From Desulfobacterales bacterium (GTDB taxonomy: Bacteria > Desulfobacterota > DSM-4660 > Desulfatiglandales > B25-G16): 9,155 nt of DNA. A program made the position numbers and the translations under genes. Each line of letters begins with the position of its first letter. The first letter of the stretch is position 1. The stretch covers positions 1 to 9,155 of the forward strand of contig JABXJZ010000045.1 in assembly GCA_013375335.1 (NCBI GenBank). Direction: 5' to 3'. The notes beneath the pieces are model-generated. The model did not search any database, was not told the DNA's origin, and worked only from the letters and a program-made list of their open reading frames with translations. Below, piece by piece: positions 1-6,968 of the stretch.

Positions 1-1875
1 GATCCTCTTTCTGTCGATCTTGTATCGTTCTCTTAAGAGGTCTTGGGGGCCATGCTCTATGAATTTGTCTGGAATTCCAAGGCGTTTTATTTCCACATTA
101 GACAATCCCCGATCGGTAACGGACTCGATGATAGCACTTCCAAAGCCGCCCTGGAGCGCATTCTCCTCTACTACCAGGACCTTTCCAATTGCTGAGGCCA
201 TCTGAGGTATACGCTGGTCTAGTGGCTTTACAAATCGGCAATTGACGACCTTTATTGACTTTCCCTCCTTTTCCAGCTCAAGGGCAGCCTCGAAGGAGGG
301 ATGGACCCTGCTGCCAATGGCCAAGATGAGGAGATCTTTTCCATCAGTCAACTCCTCCACCTTACCGATGGGGATCTCCTTGTAATCCTTGTCCAGTGGG
401 ACTCCAACACCCTTACCCCTCGGATAGCGAATAGCAACCGGGCCGTGCAGGGCAAGGGCGGTAAAGAGCATGTGTCTCAATTCATTCTCATCCCTCGGGG
501 CCATGACCGTCATGTTGGGGATGATCCTGAGGTACGATAGGTCGAAGATACCCTGGTGTGTAGCCCCATCTTCGCCCACTATGCCGCCCCTGTCGAGGGC
601 AAAGATGACGGGCAGATTAGGAAGACACACATCGTGGATAATCTGGTCAAAGGAGCGCTGGAGAAAGGTGGAGTAGATGGCAACCACCGGTTTAAAGCCC
701 TCTGTGGCCAGACCTGCGGCAAAGGTTACAGCATGCTGCTCAGCGATTCCCACATCCATAAAGCGATCTGGATACACCTTGGCAAACTCGGTCAGCCCCG
801 TCCCTTCAGGCATGGCCGCAGTAATGGCAAAGAGTCTCTTCTCCCCGGCCCCAAGTTCGACCATGGTCCGGCCAAATACCTCCGTGTACGATGGCGGCTC
901 TCCAGTTGATCTTTTGTTGCCTTCTCCCGTGGCTATGTCAAAGGCACCAATTCCATGAAAGTAGGTAGGATTTTTCTCTGCGGGTGGGTAACCCTTTCCC
1001 TTGGTTGTCAAGACGTGTACGAGGACCGGCCCGCTTAATTGAGCCACATCCTTAAATGTCCTGATAAGGAGATTAAGATCGTGCCCCCTTATCGGGCCTA
1101 TATAGCGAAATTTCAGGGCCTCGAAGAGCATGCCTGGCGTAAGGAGGCCGACCAGGGAATCCTCACTCCTCTTTAATATGGCGAATATATTCTCTCCCAC
1201 ACCCGGGATGGAGAGGAAGAAATTCTCCAGGTTCTTTTTGAGATGGACAAACCGGGGTTCTGATATCTTCCGGCTGACATAAGAGGAGAGGGCGCCAACA
1301 CTCTTAGCTATTGACATCTCATTATCGTTCAGGACGACAATCAGATCCCTGTCGGTATGACCTGTCTGATTGAGCGCCTCAAAGGCCATGCCAGCGGTCA
1401 TGGACCCGTCGCCGATAACTGCAATGACCTTGTTCCTGTTACCCTTGAGAGATCTGGCTGTTGTGATGCCCAGGCCGGCAGATATAGAGGTTCCCGAATG
1501 ACCAGTGTTAAATGAGTCGTATGGACTTTCTTCTTTCCTTGGAAATCCGCTTATCCCCTTATGTTTCCTTAGTGTATGGAATTTGTCCCTCCTGCCTGTG
1601 ATAATCTTGTGGGCGTATGCCTGGTGACCGACATCCCAGATAATCTTATCCCTGGGGGCATGGAAGACATAGTGGAGTGCGATCGCTAATTCCACTACCC
1701 CCAGGCTCGGGGCTAAGTGCCCGCCAGTGCGTGAGACTGTCTCCAAGATGAGGTCCCGTATCTCACTGGCAACTATTTCTAGATCGGCTACTTCCAGGCC
1801 CTTCAAATCAGCAGGGCTGTTAATGTGATTAAGGAGACCCCGTTTTGATTTGCTCTTTTTACGGCCCTGTTCCAT
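1..1875 (-). CDS. dxs: 1-deoxy-D-xylulose-5-phosphate synthase, 3' end cut by window edge
   Basis: Thiamine-diphosphate enzyme that condenses pyruvate with glyceraldehyde 3-phosphate to DXP, the first step of the MEP isoprenoid pathway and a precursor for thiamine and pyridoxal. The frame is open for 625 codons from ATG at 1875 to base 1 with no stop. DXS proteins are about 620-640 residues, so only a short C-terminal tail is missing. Visible motifs: SRTGGHLAPSLGVVELAIAL (48-67), DVGHQAYAHKI (81-91), the ThDP/Mg motif GDGSMTAG (155-162) with the partner NDNEMSI (183-189), the catalytic-region DVGIAEQHAVTFAAGLA (374-390), and DRGGIVGEDGATHQG (428-442) of the pyrimidine domain, followed by the C-terminal transketolase domain (from about 510). 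The N-terminal dozen residues are Lys/Arg-rich. No strong Shine-Dalgarno precedes the ATG (only TTAAAAG). It follows ispA but is separated from it by repeat sequence. Identity is very secure; the start is less so. Confidence 0.97.
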   Translation of the reverse strand, partial: MEQGRKKSKSKRGLLNHINSPADLKGLEVADLEIVASEIRDLILETVSRTGGHLAPSLGVVELAIALHYVFHAPRDKIIWDVGHQAYAHKIITGRRDKFHTLRKHKGISGFPRKEESPYDSFNTGHSGTSISAGLGITTARSLKGNRNKVIAVIGDGSMTAGMAFEALNQTGHTDRDLIVVLNDNEMSIAKSVGALSSYVSRKISEPRFVHLKKNLENFFLSIPGVGENIFAILKRSEDSLVGLLTPGMLFEALKFRYIGPIRGHDLNLLIRTFKDVAQLSGPVLVHVLTTKGKGYPPAEKNPTYFHGIGAFDIATGEGNKRSTGEPPSYTEVFGRTMVELGAGEKRLFAITAAMPEGTGLTEFAKVYPDRFMDVGIAEQHAVTFAAGLATEGFKPVVAIYSTFLQRSFDQIIHDVCLPNLPVIFALDRGGIVGEDGATHQGIFDLSYLRIIPNMTVMAPRDENELRHMLFTALALHGPVAIRYPRGKGVGVPLDKDYKEIPIGKVEELTDGKDLLILAIGSRVHPSFEAALELEKEGKSIKVVNCRFVKPLDQRIPQMASAIGKVLVVEENALQGGFGSAIIESVTDRGLSNVEIKRLGIPDKFIEHGPQDLLRERYKIDRKRI

Positions 1876-1918
1876 CTTTTAAGTGCCTAAAATGAGCCAA
1901 GGTTCAAAGTTACAAGTG
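1876..1918. repeat. Degenerate GGCACTT-type short repeats in the dxs leader
   Basis: On the dxs sense strand this leader contains two adjacent imperfect 11-base units, GGCTCATTTTA and GGCACTTAAAA, preceded by related pieces (GCACTTGTAACTTT, GAACCTTGGCTCATT). They lie directly against the dxs start codon, so the bases where a ribosome binding site should be are repeat-like. No convincing -35/-10 pair with good spacing was found. Seen directly: the two-unit similarity. Inferred: that this is a member of a dispersed genomic repeat family rather than chance. Confidence 0.4.
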
Positions 1919-1942
1919 CAAATCCGGACAAGCGGGAAGAAA

Positions 1943-2130
1943 AAATCCTAAAGCCGAAACACGAAATTCGAAACAATATCGAATGACCAAAATTCAAAAT
2001 AAAAAACGAAATGGTTTAATGCCCGCATTGGCCCATTTAGTGAACGAATCCTGCTTGATGCGTTTAGAACATTGGAAAATTTGGAATTTGAATTTGTTTC
2101 GGGTTTAGATATTCGAATTTCGGATTTGAC
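1943..2130. repeat. AT-rich intergenic element with imperfect terminal inverted repeats
   Basis: This fills most of the ispA-dxs gap and ends within five bases of the ispA stop codon. Its outer ends are inverted copies: AAATCC at 1943-1948 against GGATTT at 2122-2127. The 11-mer CGAAATTCGAA at 1962-1972 recurs inverted at 2112-2122. Further shared blocks (CGAAACAA, AATTCAAA) occur in both arms in opposite orientation. Between the arms lies a less AT-rich core (about 2011-2070) containing GCCCGCATTGGCCC and GAACGAATCCTGCTTGATGC. There is no believable ORF. Base composition differs clearly from the flanking genes. The layout resembles a non-autonomous miniature element or a large REP/BIME-like palindrome. 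From memory, very similar AT-rich palindromes recur between genes in deltaproteobacterial and related anaerobe genomes; I could not search for this. Confidence 0.65.
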
Positions 2131-2134
2131 AATA

Positions 2135-3031
2135 TTATGCCTTCCTTTTAATAATATAGCGAGCCAGATCTCTCAATGGTTCCGCCCTCTCATCGAAGCT
2201 ATTGAGGGCCTCTATTGCATGGTCGATTGATTCACGTTGAACCTGTTTTGACTGGGTGATTCCAAAGACGGACGGATAGGTAATCTTTCCCCTCTCCTCA
2301 TCCCCCCCTATCTCCTTACCCATCATACTGCTGTTCCCTTCTATGTTTAAGATATCATCGGCAATCTGAAAGGCCAGCCCTATTTGTTGTCCATATGTGT
2401 TAATGGATTTTACCTCCTCCTCATTACCTCCTGCTAGAATTACCCCTGCTGTAACCGAGGCTGCTATCAGGGCGCCAGTCTTGTGTGTATGAATATATTC
2501 CACCACAGTAGGATCTTGGTCCTTGCCTTCAGAGCTGATATCTACCACCTGTCCACCTACCATACCTTGGTAGCCAGCGGCCGAGGCAATCAAGTCAATC
2601 ACCCTCAGTAAAGCCTTTTTCTCAACCTTTCCCTCTAACCCGTAGCGTGTCATCAGGTTGAATGCGAGGGTTAGCAAACCATCTCCTGCCAGGATTGCTA
2701 TGGCCTCGCCAAATACCTTATGGTTTGTTAGTTTGCCCCTTCTGAAATCATCATCATCCAGGGCCGGGAGATCGTCGTGAATCAGGGAGTAGGAATGAAT
2801 CAGTTCGATTGCGCAGGCAACAGGCAAGACATGGTCGGCAGACCCTCCAACTGCCTCTGCGCCGGCCATGCATAGAACCGGCCTGATCCTCTTTCCTCCG
2901 GCAAATAGGGTGTAATTCATCGCCCTGATAACGTCACCTGCCAGACCGGAGGGTCTGGGCATGAATTTCTCCAATGCCCTCTCTACGAGGATCTTTCTCT
3001 CCTCAAGGTAATCTTCAATCCTTCTTGACAC
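2135..3031 (-). CDS. ispA: Short-chain polyprenyl diphosphate synthase (farnesyl/geranylgeranyl diphosphate synthase)
   Basis: Trans-prenyltransferase that condenses isopentenyl diphosphate with allylic diphosphates to make C15 (possibly C20) prenyl diphosphates in the cytoplasm. With GTG at 3031 the protein has 298 residues, close to E. coli IspA (299). Seen: GGKRIRP (45-51), the first Asp-rich motif HDDLPALDDDDFRRG (85-99), GGQVVDIS (159-166), the HTHKTGALI region (182-190), and the second Asp-rich motif QIADDILNIEG (222-232) followed by GKITYPS. The third Asp of the second motif is Asn (DDILN rather than DDILD). A Tyr five residues before the first motif matches the E. coli enzyme and suggests a short product. 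A longer reading from GTG at 3079 is open but lies inside xseB; GTG 3031 is preferred because GGAAGAG (3039-3045) sits 7 bases upstream. It overlaps the xseB end by 17 bases. The product length is inferred. Confidence 0.95.
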   Translation of the reverse strand: MSRRIEDYLEERKILVERALEKFMPRPSGLAGDVIRAMNYTLFAGGKRIRPVLCMAGAEAVGGSADHVLPVACAIELIHSYSLIHDDLPALDDDDFRRGKLTNHKVFGEAIAILAGDGLLTLAFNLMTRYGLEGKVEKKALLRVIDLIASAAGYQGMVGGQVVDISSEGKDQDPTVVEYIHTHKTGALIAASVTAGVILAGGNEEEVKSINTYGQQIGLAFQIADDILNIEGNSSMMGKEIGGDEERGKITYPSVFGITQSKQVQRESIDHAIEALNSFDERAEPLRDLARYIIKRKA

Positions 3032-3260
3032 CTTGCGTCTCTTCCGTCCCAAATGGCTCTCTCTTAGTCCCGCCCTCACCTTTGACCAGGATGGAGACCC
3101 TTTTCTCCGCCTCTTCTAATTTATTAAAGCAATACCGTGATAGGGCTACCCCCTCCTCGAAGATCTTAAGTGATTCCTCGAGGGGGAGATCGCCGCTCTC
3201 GAGGCGTTTTACAATATCCTCCAGTTCCTTCATTGCATCTTCAAATCTCTTTTCTTTCAT
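3015..3260 (-). CDS. xseB: Exodeoxyribonuclease VII small subunit
   Basis: Small helical subunit that binds in several copies to XseA to form exonuclease VII, a single-strand-specific, metal-independent nuclease active in mismatch repair and recombination. The 81-residue product has the usual family length and signature: FEDAMKELEDIVKRLESGD (about 6-24), then LPLEESLKIFEEGVALS and a C-terminal helix ending in LEEAEKRV. The last 20 residues (KGEGGTKREPFGTEE and on) are polar and probably disordered. The ATG overlaps the stop of the M23 gene by one base (TAATG), with GGAAGG just upstream, so it is probably translated by re-initiation. It is unusual in being separated from its partner xseA by a peptidase gene. 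Confidence 0.95.
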   Translation of the reverse strand: MKEKRFEDAMKELEDIVKRLESGDLPLEESLKIFEEGVALSRYCFNKLEEAEKRVSILVKGEGGTKREPFGTEETQGVKKD

Positions 3261-4144
3261 TATCCTTCCAATCTCCTGCTTAACTCAATGAGGTCTATAG
3301 GGTTCACCCTTGTCCCGTTAAGCCTGATGCCGAAGTGGAGATGGGGCCCGGTTGCCCTCCCCGTGGAGCCGGATAACCCAAGGACAGCCCCTTTTTCCAC
3401 CAACTCACCACTCCGCACAAAGGCCTTACTGAGATGGAAATACATGCTGTGGATGCCACCCCCATGATCGAGGATGACGCTCAGACCGCTAAAGAAGTGA
3501 TTTGCTACGAGAGCTACTGTTCCCGTATTGCTGGCCATCACTGGGGTACCTTCTGCTGCCTTAAGATCAACACCTGAGTGCGGGCTCCTTTCCATGCCGT
3601 TAATGATGCTTCTGCAACCGAAAGGGCCAACAAGCCCGCCCGCCACTGGCCTTATCCACCTTCCGCCCCAGAGTGGATAGTCATCGGACCTCAAAAAAAT
3701 CTCCATCACCCTTCTGGATTCATCCCTTGCCCTTTTGAGGGTAGGGGGATCAAGTTCAACCATCTCCCTTGGGAGCGTCAAATGCCTGATACCATGGTCT
3801 TTTGAAATTACACTGACTGTTCTAAAAAAGTGATTTTCGGTATCGCCGAGGCTGATTTCAAGTTTATACCTCCCTGGCCGTGTCGTCAAATCTGCCCCGA
3901 TAAAGCCCGACCAAATCCCATTTTTCTTATCGTTAACCAAAGCGATTTTTTTCCCCATCCAGATTACCTGGGGCTTAGCTTCGCTCTTTTCCCTTATGGT
4001 TAAAAGGCTTACCTCACCTTGCCCGATTTTGGATGGCCTTACCGTAATATTGAGTCCACTGGAAGGGGAGGCATTAGCGGGTGATAGGGGTAAGAAAAAC
4101 AGGATTGCTAAGGGTATACCAATTCCTTTTATCATCGAGGGCAA
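3260..4144 (-). CDS. Secreted M23-family metallopeptidase (LytM/lysostaphin type)
   Basis: Probable zinc endopeptidase acting on peptidoglycan cross-links in the periplasm. The 294 residues begin with a signal peptide: Lys6, a hydrophobic stretch at about 8-20 and a likely cleavage after ANA (25). Residues 30-115 look like a beta-sandwich domain (RPSKIGQGEVSLL, then RPGRYKLEI), as found before many M23 domains. A helical linker follows at about 132-155. The M23 domain (165-282) has GPFGCRSI, zinc ligands His189 and Asp193 in HSGVDLKA, His237 in MYFHLS, and His268/His270 in GPHLHFGIR. All expected catalytic residues are present, so it is likely active rather than a degenerate EnvC/NlpD-type activator. 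The chosen start is TTG 4144, which has GGGAGAG at ideal distance. ATG at 4135 would shorten the protein by three residues and has poor spacing. It follows xseA with one base between and overlaps xseB by one. Confidence 0.92.
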   Translation of the reverse strand: MPSMIKGIGIPLAILFFLPLSPANASPSSGLNITVRPSKIGQGEVSLLTIREKSEAKPQVIWMGKKIALVNDKKNGIWSGFIGADLTTRPGRYKLEISLGDTENHFFRTVSVISKDHGIRHLTLPREMVELDPPTLKRARDESRRVMEIFLRSDDYPLWGGRWIRPVAGGLVGPFGCRSIINGMERSPHSGVDLKAAEGTPVMASNTGTVALVANHFFSGLSVILDHGGGIHSMYFHLSKAFVRSGELVEKGAVLGLSGSTGRATGPHLHFGIRLNGTRVNPIDLIELSRRLEG

Positions 4145-4145
4145 A

Positions 4146-5495
4146 CTACTCTCCCTGATCAGTCTTTTTTACCAGGGAGCCGATAGTACCCCTGGCAAGG
4201 ATAGTCTTGATCTCATCGCCAGTCTTTACCTGTGCGGAGTCCTTAATGATATTCATGTCAGGTACCTTTCTGGTGATACTGTAACCTCTCTTTAAGATGG
4301 AGAGTGGATTTAGCGAATCAAGCCTATCCCTCATGGAGTGAATATCCCTTTTTTTCCTATCCAAGTAGAGGGCGAAGGCGTGAGTAAGAGAGCGGTTATG
4401 AAAGGCCCGCTCCTGAGACAGCATAGTTATAGCACGAGCGGGGCTGTTCAAGATGAGTGTTTCATTGAGCGCCTCGAGGCGCCTTAGATCCTCACTGATG
4501 CAGGCCGCCCCGGTTCTAACTAAGCGGTTGTAAATCTCGTCAAGCCTGAGCCAGGTATCAGCAAGATCGCGCCTCGGATCCCTCATTCGAGAGGAGAGGT
4601 TTTTTACCCTATCACGGATTCTATCCACAATGCCATGGAGGGCTATCTCAAGCCTGGAGGAGAGGCTTCTAAGATCTCTCTCGAGGGTCTCTTTCTCCCG
4701 GACAACCAGCTCTGCGGCACCTGATGGCGTAGGCGCCCTGAGATCCGCCGCCAGATCAGCGATTGTCAGATCCACTTCGTGACCAACTGCGGAGACAACA
4801 GGAATGAGTGAACGCCTTATTGCATATGCTACCTCCTCCTGATTAAAAGGCCACAGGTCTTCCAATGAACCGCCACCCCTTGTGAGGACAATGACATCGA
4901 CATCCAACTCCCTGTTGACTATGTCAAGGGCCTCTACGATATCCCCTGCGGCCTCATCTCCCTGGACCCTGACCGGGACTACGGTGACATCCAGGTTCGG
5001 CGTTCTTCGATACGAAATCCTCAGAAAGTCTCTTATTGCTGCGCCCGTAGGCGAGGTTACCACGGCAATCCTTCTCGGCAAAAAGGGGATAGGTCTTTTC
5101 TTCTCCTCATCGAATACCCCCTCCAGGGATAGTTTCTTCTTAACCTGTTCAAATGCAGCAGCAAGGGCGCCCACACCCAGAGGCTCTAGGTAATCGAGAA
5201 TGAGCTGATATTCTCCCCTGGGTTCATATACACTTATCCTGCCCCTGGCGATCACCTTCATCCCATCTTCTGGGATGAATTTGAGATAATGGGCCTGCAT
5301 CTTGAACATAATTGCCCTTATCTGGGCATTTTCGTCCTTGAGGCTCATGTAATAGTGCCCAGAGGAAGGTGAAGCGAAGTTTGAAATTTCCCCTTCTACC
5401 CAGACAAGATGAAACCCCTCCTCAAGGAGAGATTTTATTTCGGCAGTGAGGGCAGTGACCGTGTAGATCCTTGGCGGCTGAAAGGGTAAGTCCAT
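4146..5495 (-). CDS. xseA: Exodeoxyribonuclease VII large subunit
   Basis: Catalytic subunit of exonuclease VII, which degrades single-stranded DNA from both ends without metal. With ATG 5495 it has 449 residues (E. coli XseA 456). Order of domains: N-terminal OB-fold for ssDNA (about 8-100) with VWVEGEISNF and SGHYYMSLKD (45-54), then the catalytic core with AVVTSPTGAAIRDFLRISYR (144-163), VIVLTRGGGSLEDLWPFN (201-218), VSAVGHEVDLTIADLAADLR (234-253) and APTPSGAAELVV. A long charged coiled-coil region (about 265-395) binds XseB. It ends with the family signature LSILKRGYSITRK. An upstream ATG at 5525 is in frame and would add MSSQRRETRT, but those codons are ACGAG-type repeat sequence with no family equivalent, so ATG 5495 is preferred. 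Neither start has a strong Shine-Dalgarno. The stop is one base before the M23 start. Confidence 0.96.
   Translation of the reverse strand: MDLPFQPPRIYTVTALTAEIKSLLEEGFHLVWVEGEISNFASPSSGHYYMSLKDENAQIRAIMFKMQAHYLKFIPEDGMKVIARGRISVYEPRGEYQLILDYLEPLGVGALAAAFEQVKKKLSLEGVFDEEKKRPIPFLPRRIAVVTSPTGAAIRDFLRISYRRTPNLDVTVVPVRVQGDEAAGDIVEALDIVNRELDVDVIVLTRGGGSLEDLWPFNQEEVAYAIRRSLIPVVSAVGHEVDLTIADLAADLRAPTPSGAAELVVREKETLERDLRSLSSRLEIALHGIVDRIRDRVKNLSSRMRDPRRDLADTWLRLDEIYNRLVRTGAACISEDLRRLEALNETLILNSPARAITMLSQERAFHNRSLTHAFALYLDRKKRDIHSMRDRLDSLNPLSILKRGYSITRKVPDMNIIKDSAQVKTGDEIKTILARGTIGSLVKKTDQGE
4149..4155 (-). promoter_or_regulatory. Ribosome binding site deciding the TTG start of the M23 gene
   Basis: GGGAGAG on the minus strand lies in the last codons of xseA. 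The GGGAG core ends 6 bases before TTG 4144 but 15 bases before ATG 4135, which favours the TTG start. Confidence 0.6.
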
Positions 5496-5570
5496 GGTTC
5501 TCGTTTCTCGTCGCTGGCTGCTCATTGCTCGTTTTCGTCCCTCGTTTCCCGTTTAAAACCAGTAACGAGT
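5496..5570. repeat. ACGAG/CTCGT short-unit repeat between asnS and xseA
   Basis: The plus strand carries CTCGT at 5500-5504, 5507-5511, 5528-5532 and 5541-5545, plus related TTCGTCC and TTCCCGTT pieces. An inverted copy, ACGAG, lies at 5565-5569. On the xseA sense strand this reads as a run of ACGAGAAACGAG-like units, with CTCGTT and AACGAG able to pair as a small hairpin near the 5' end. It occupies nearly the whole asnS-xseA gap and abuts the preferred xseA ATG. No promoter or terminator is convincing inside it. It probably belongs to a dispersed low-complexity intergenic repeat class; that family membership is inferred. Confidence 0.55.
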
Positions 5571-5579
5571 AAGCGGCAC

Positions 5580-6968
5580 TCAAAAGTCAAGGCTTTTGGG
5601 AGCTCTGGGAAAGGGGGTCGCATCCCTGATATTGGAAAGCCCGGTTGCAAACTGGACGAGGCGTTCAAAGCCAAGACCAAAACCAGAGTGGATAACTGTA
5701 CCGTACTTTCTGAGGTCCAAGTACCACCAGTAATCGGCTGGGTCTAGATTCATCTCTTTTATCCGGCTGAGGAGGGTTTCGTAATCATCTTCCCTCTGAC
5801 TGCCTCCGATAATCTCCCCGACCCTTGGGAGAAGGACATCCATGGCCTTTACTGTCCTGCCATCTTCATTTACCTTCATGTAAAAGGGTTTTATCTCCTT
5901 TGGATAGTCAGTTACCACTACTGGCCTCTTAAACACAACTTCGCACAGGTACCGCTCGTGTTCTGACTGGATATCTTTTCCCCACTCTACGGGAAATTCG
6001 AACCCTTCCCTGACCTCAGATAGTATCTCTATTGCCTCTGTGTAGGTAAGGCGCTCAAAGGAGTTGGTAGTGGTATGGTCAATTGTCTGTATAAGATCTC
6101 TGTCAAAAGAGCGGTTAAAGAAGTCTAAGTCCTCCTTACAGTTCTTCAGGATATAGGCAAGGATACTCTTAATTAACTCCTCTGCAAGATCCATGCTTTC
6201 CTTGAGGTCACAGAATGCCATTTCAGGCTCTACCATCCAGAACTCCGCTAAGTGTCTATAGGTGTTTGAGTCCTCTGCCCTAAAGGTTGGGCCAAAGGTG
6301 TAGACATCACCCAAGGCAAGGGCATAGACCTCTGCTTCTAACTGACCGCTGACCGTTAAGTTGGCTGGTTTACCAAAGAAATCCTCTCCAAAATCAACCT
6401 TACCGTCCTCGATGCCTTGGAGGTCGAGGGTAGTTACGTTGAACATCTCACCAGCGCCCTCACAGTTGCTACCTGTAATGATGGGGGAATGAAGATAAAT
6501 AAAGCCCCTTTCCTGAAAAAAGGTGTGTATCGCATAGCTCAATGCATTCCTGACCCTGGCCACTGCCCCGAAGGTATTTGTCCGTGGCCTCAAGTGGGCT
6601 ATTGTCCTGAGGTATTCAAGGGAGTGCCCCTTTTTTTGTAGTGGATAGGTATCCGGATCAGCCCATCCAATTGGCTTTACATCTATGGCCTGGACCTCAA
6701 CCTTTTGCCCCTTGCCTGGTGACTTAACGAGGACTCCTTTGACAATAACTGAGCAGCCCGTTGTCAGTTTCAAGATCTCCGTAGCGTAATTAGGCAATTT
6801 GTCGTCAGCCAGTATCTGAATATTCCTTATGGTGGAGCCATCATTTATCTCGAGAAATGAGAAGCCTCCTTTTGAATCTCTCCTGGTCCTTACCCAACCC
6901 ATCACGGTGACTTCTGATCCAAGATCAGTTGACTCCAGGAGCTCTGCTATTTTCTTTCTTCTCATCAT
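5580..6968 (-). CDS. asnS: Asparaginyl-tRNA synthetase
   Basis: Class IIb aminoacyl-tRNA synthetase that charges tRNA-Asn with asparagine in the cytoplasm. Its 462 residues match E. coli AsnRS (466) closely along the full length. Seen: the N-terminal OB-fold anticodon-binding domain (about 18-105) with VMGWVRTRRDSKGGFSF, the HSLEYLRTIAHLRPRTN linker (115-131), TEGAGEMF-like CEGAGEMFNVTTLDL (169-183), motif 2 FGPTFRAEDSNTYRHLAEFW (225-244), GEIIGGSQRE (384-393), and motif 3 SGFGLGFERLVQFATG (428-443) ending IRDATPFPRAPKS. The start ATG 6968 overlaps the serC stop by four bases (ATGA). A second ATG follows immediately (6965), and the closest purine-rich site, CCGAGG, touches the first, so either may be used. 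The presence of AsnRS means the cell need not rely only on the GatCAB transamidation route for Asn-tRNA. Confidence 0.98.
   Translation of the reverse strand: MMRRKKIAELLESTDLGSEVTVMGWVRTRRDSKGGFSFLEINDGSTIRNIQILADDKLPNYATEILKLTTGCSVIVKGVLVKSPGKGQKVEVQAIDVKPIGWADPDTYPLQKKGHSLEYLRTIAHLRPRTNTFGAVARVRNALSYAIHTFFQERGFIYLHSPIITGSNCEGAGEMFNVTTLDLQGIEDGKVDFGEDFFGKPANLTVSGQLEAEVYALALGDVYTFGPTFRAEDSNTYRHLAEFWMVEPEMAFCDLKESMDLAEELIKSILAYILKNCKEDLDFFNRSFDRDLIQTIDHTTTNSFERLTYTEAIEILSEVREGFEFPVEWGKDIQSEHERYLCEVVFKRPVVVTDYPKEIKPFYMKVNEDGRTVKAMDVLLPRVGEIIGGSQREDDYETLLSRIKEMNLDPADYWWYLDLRKYGTVIHSGFGLGFERLVQFATGLSNIRDATPFPRAPKSLDF

Noticed and set aside
20..958. Several open frames on the plus strand opposite dxs
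   Set aside because: They lie antisense to a continuous, motif-rich dxs reading frame and show no protein-family resemblance or ribosome binding sites.
1876..1942. Promoter or riboswitch for dxs
   Set aside because: TTGCAC and TTGTAA can be picked as -35-like hexamers, but no matching -10 at 16-18 bases is convincing, and nothing resembles a conserved thiamine riboswitch.
1950..2090. Small protein encoded in the repeat core
   Set aside because: Short frames can be read in the element on the minus strand (for example one giving SNFVF-like residues), but they follow the repeat sequence, lack a ribosome binding site and look like the spurious hypothetical proteins often called in such repeats.
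1943..2130. Rho-independent terminator after ispA
   Set aside because: The inverted arms are imperfect, AT-rich and separated by a core of about 60 bases, with no compact GC stem plus T-run; it fits a repeat element better.
3015..3079. Longer ispA start at GTG 3079
   Set aside because: It would add 16 Arg/Lys-rich residues encoded wholly within xseB; the start at 3031 matches the family length and has a better ribosome binding site.
2974..3291. 105-codon plus-strand frame over the xseB/ispA junction
   Set aside because: Ser/Leu-rich translation typical of an antisense shadow; the minus strand is fully explained by xseB and ispA.
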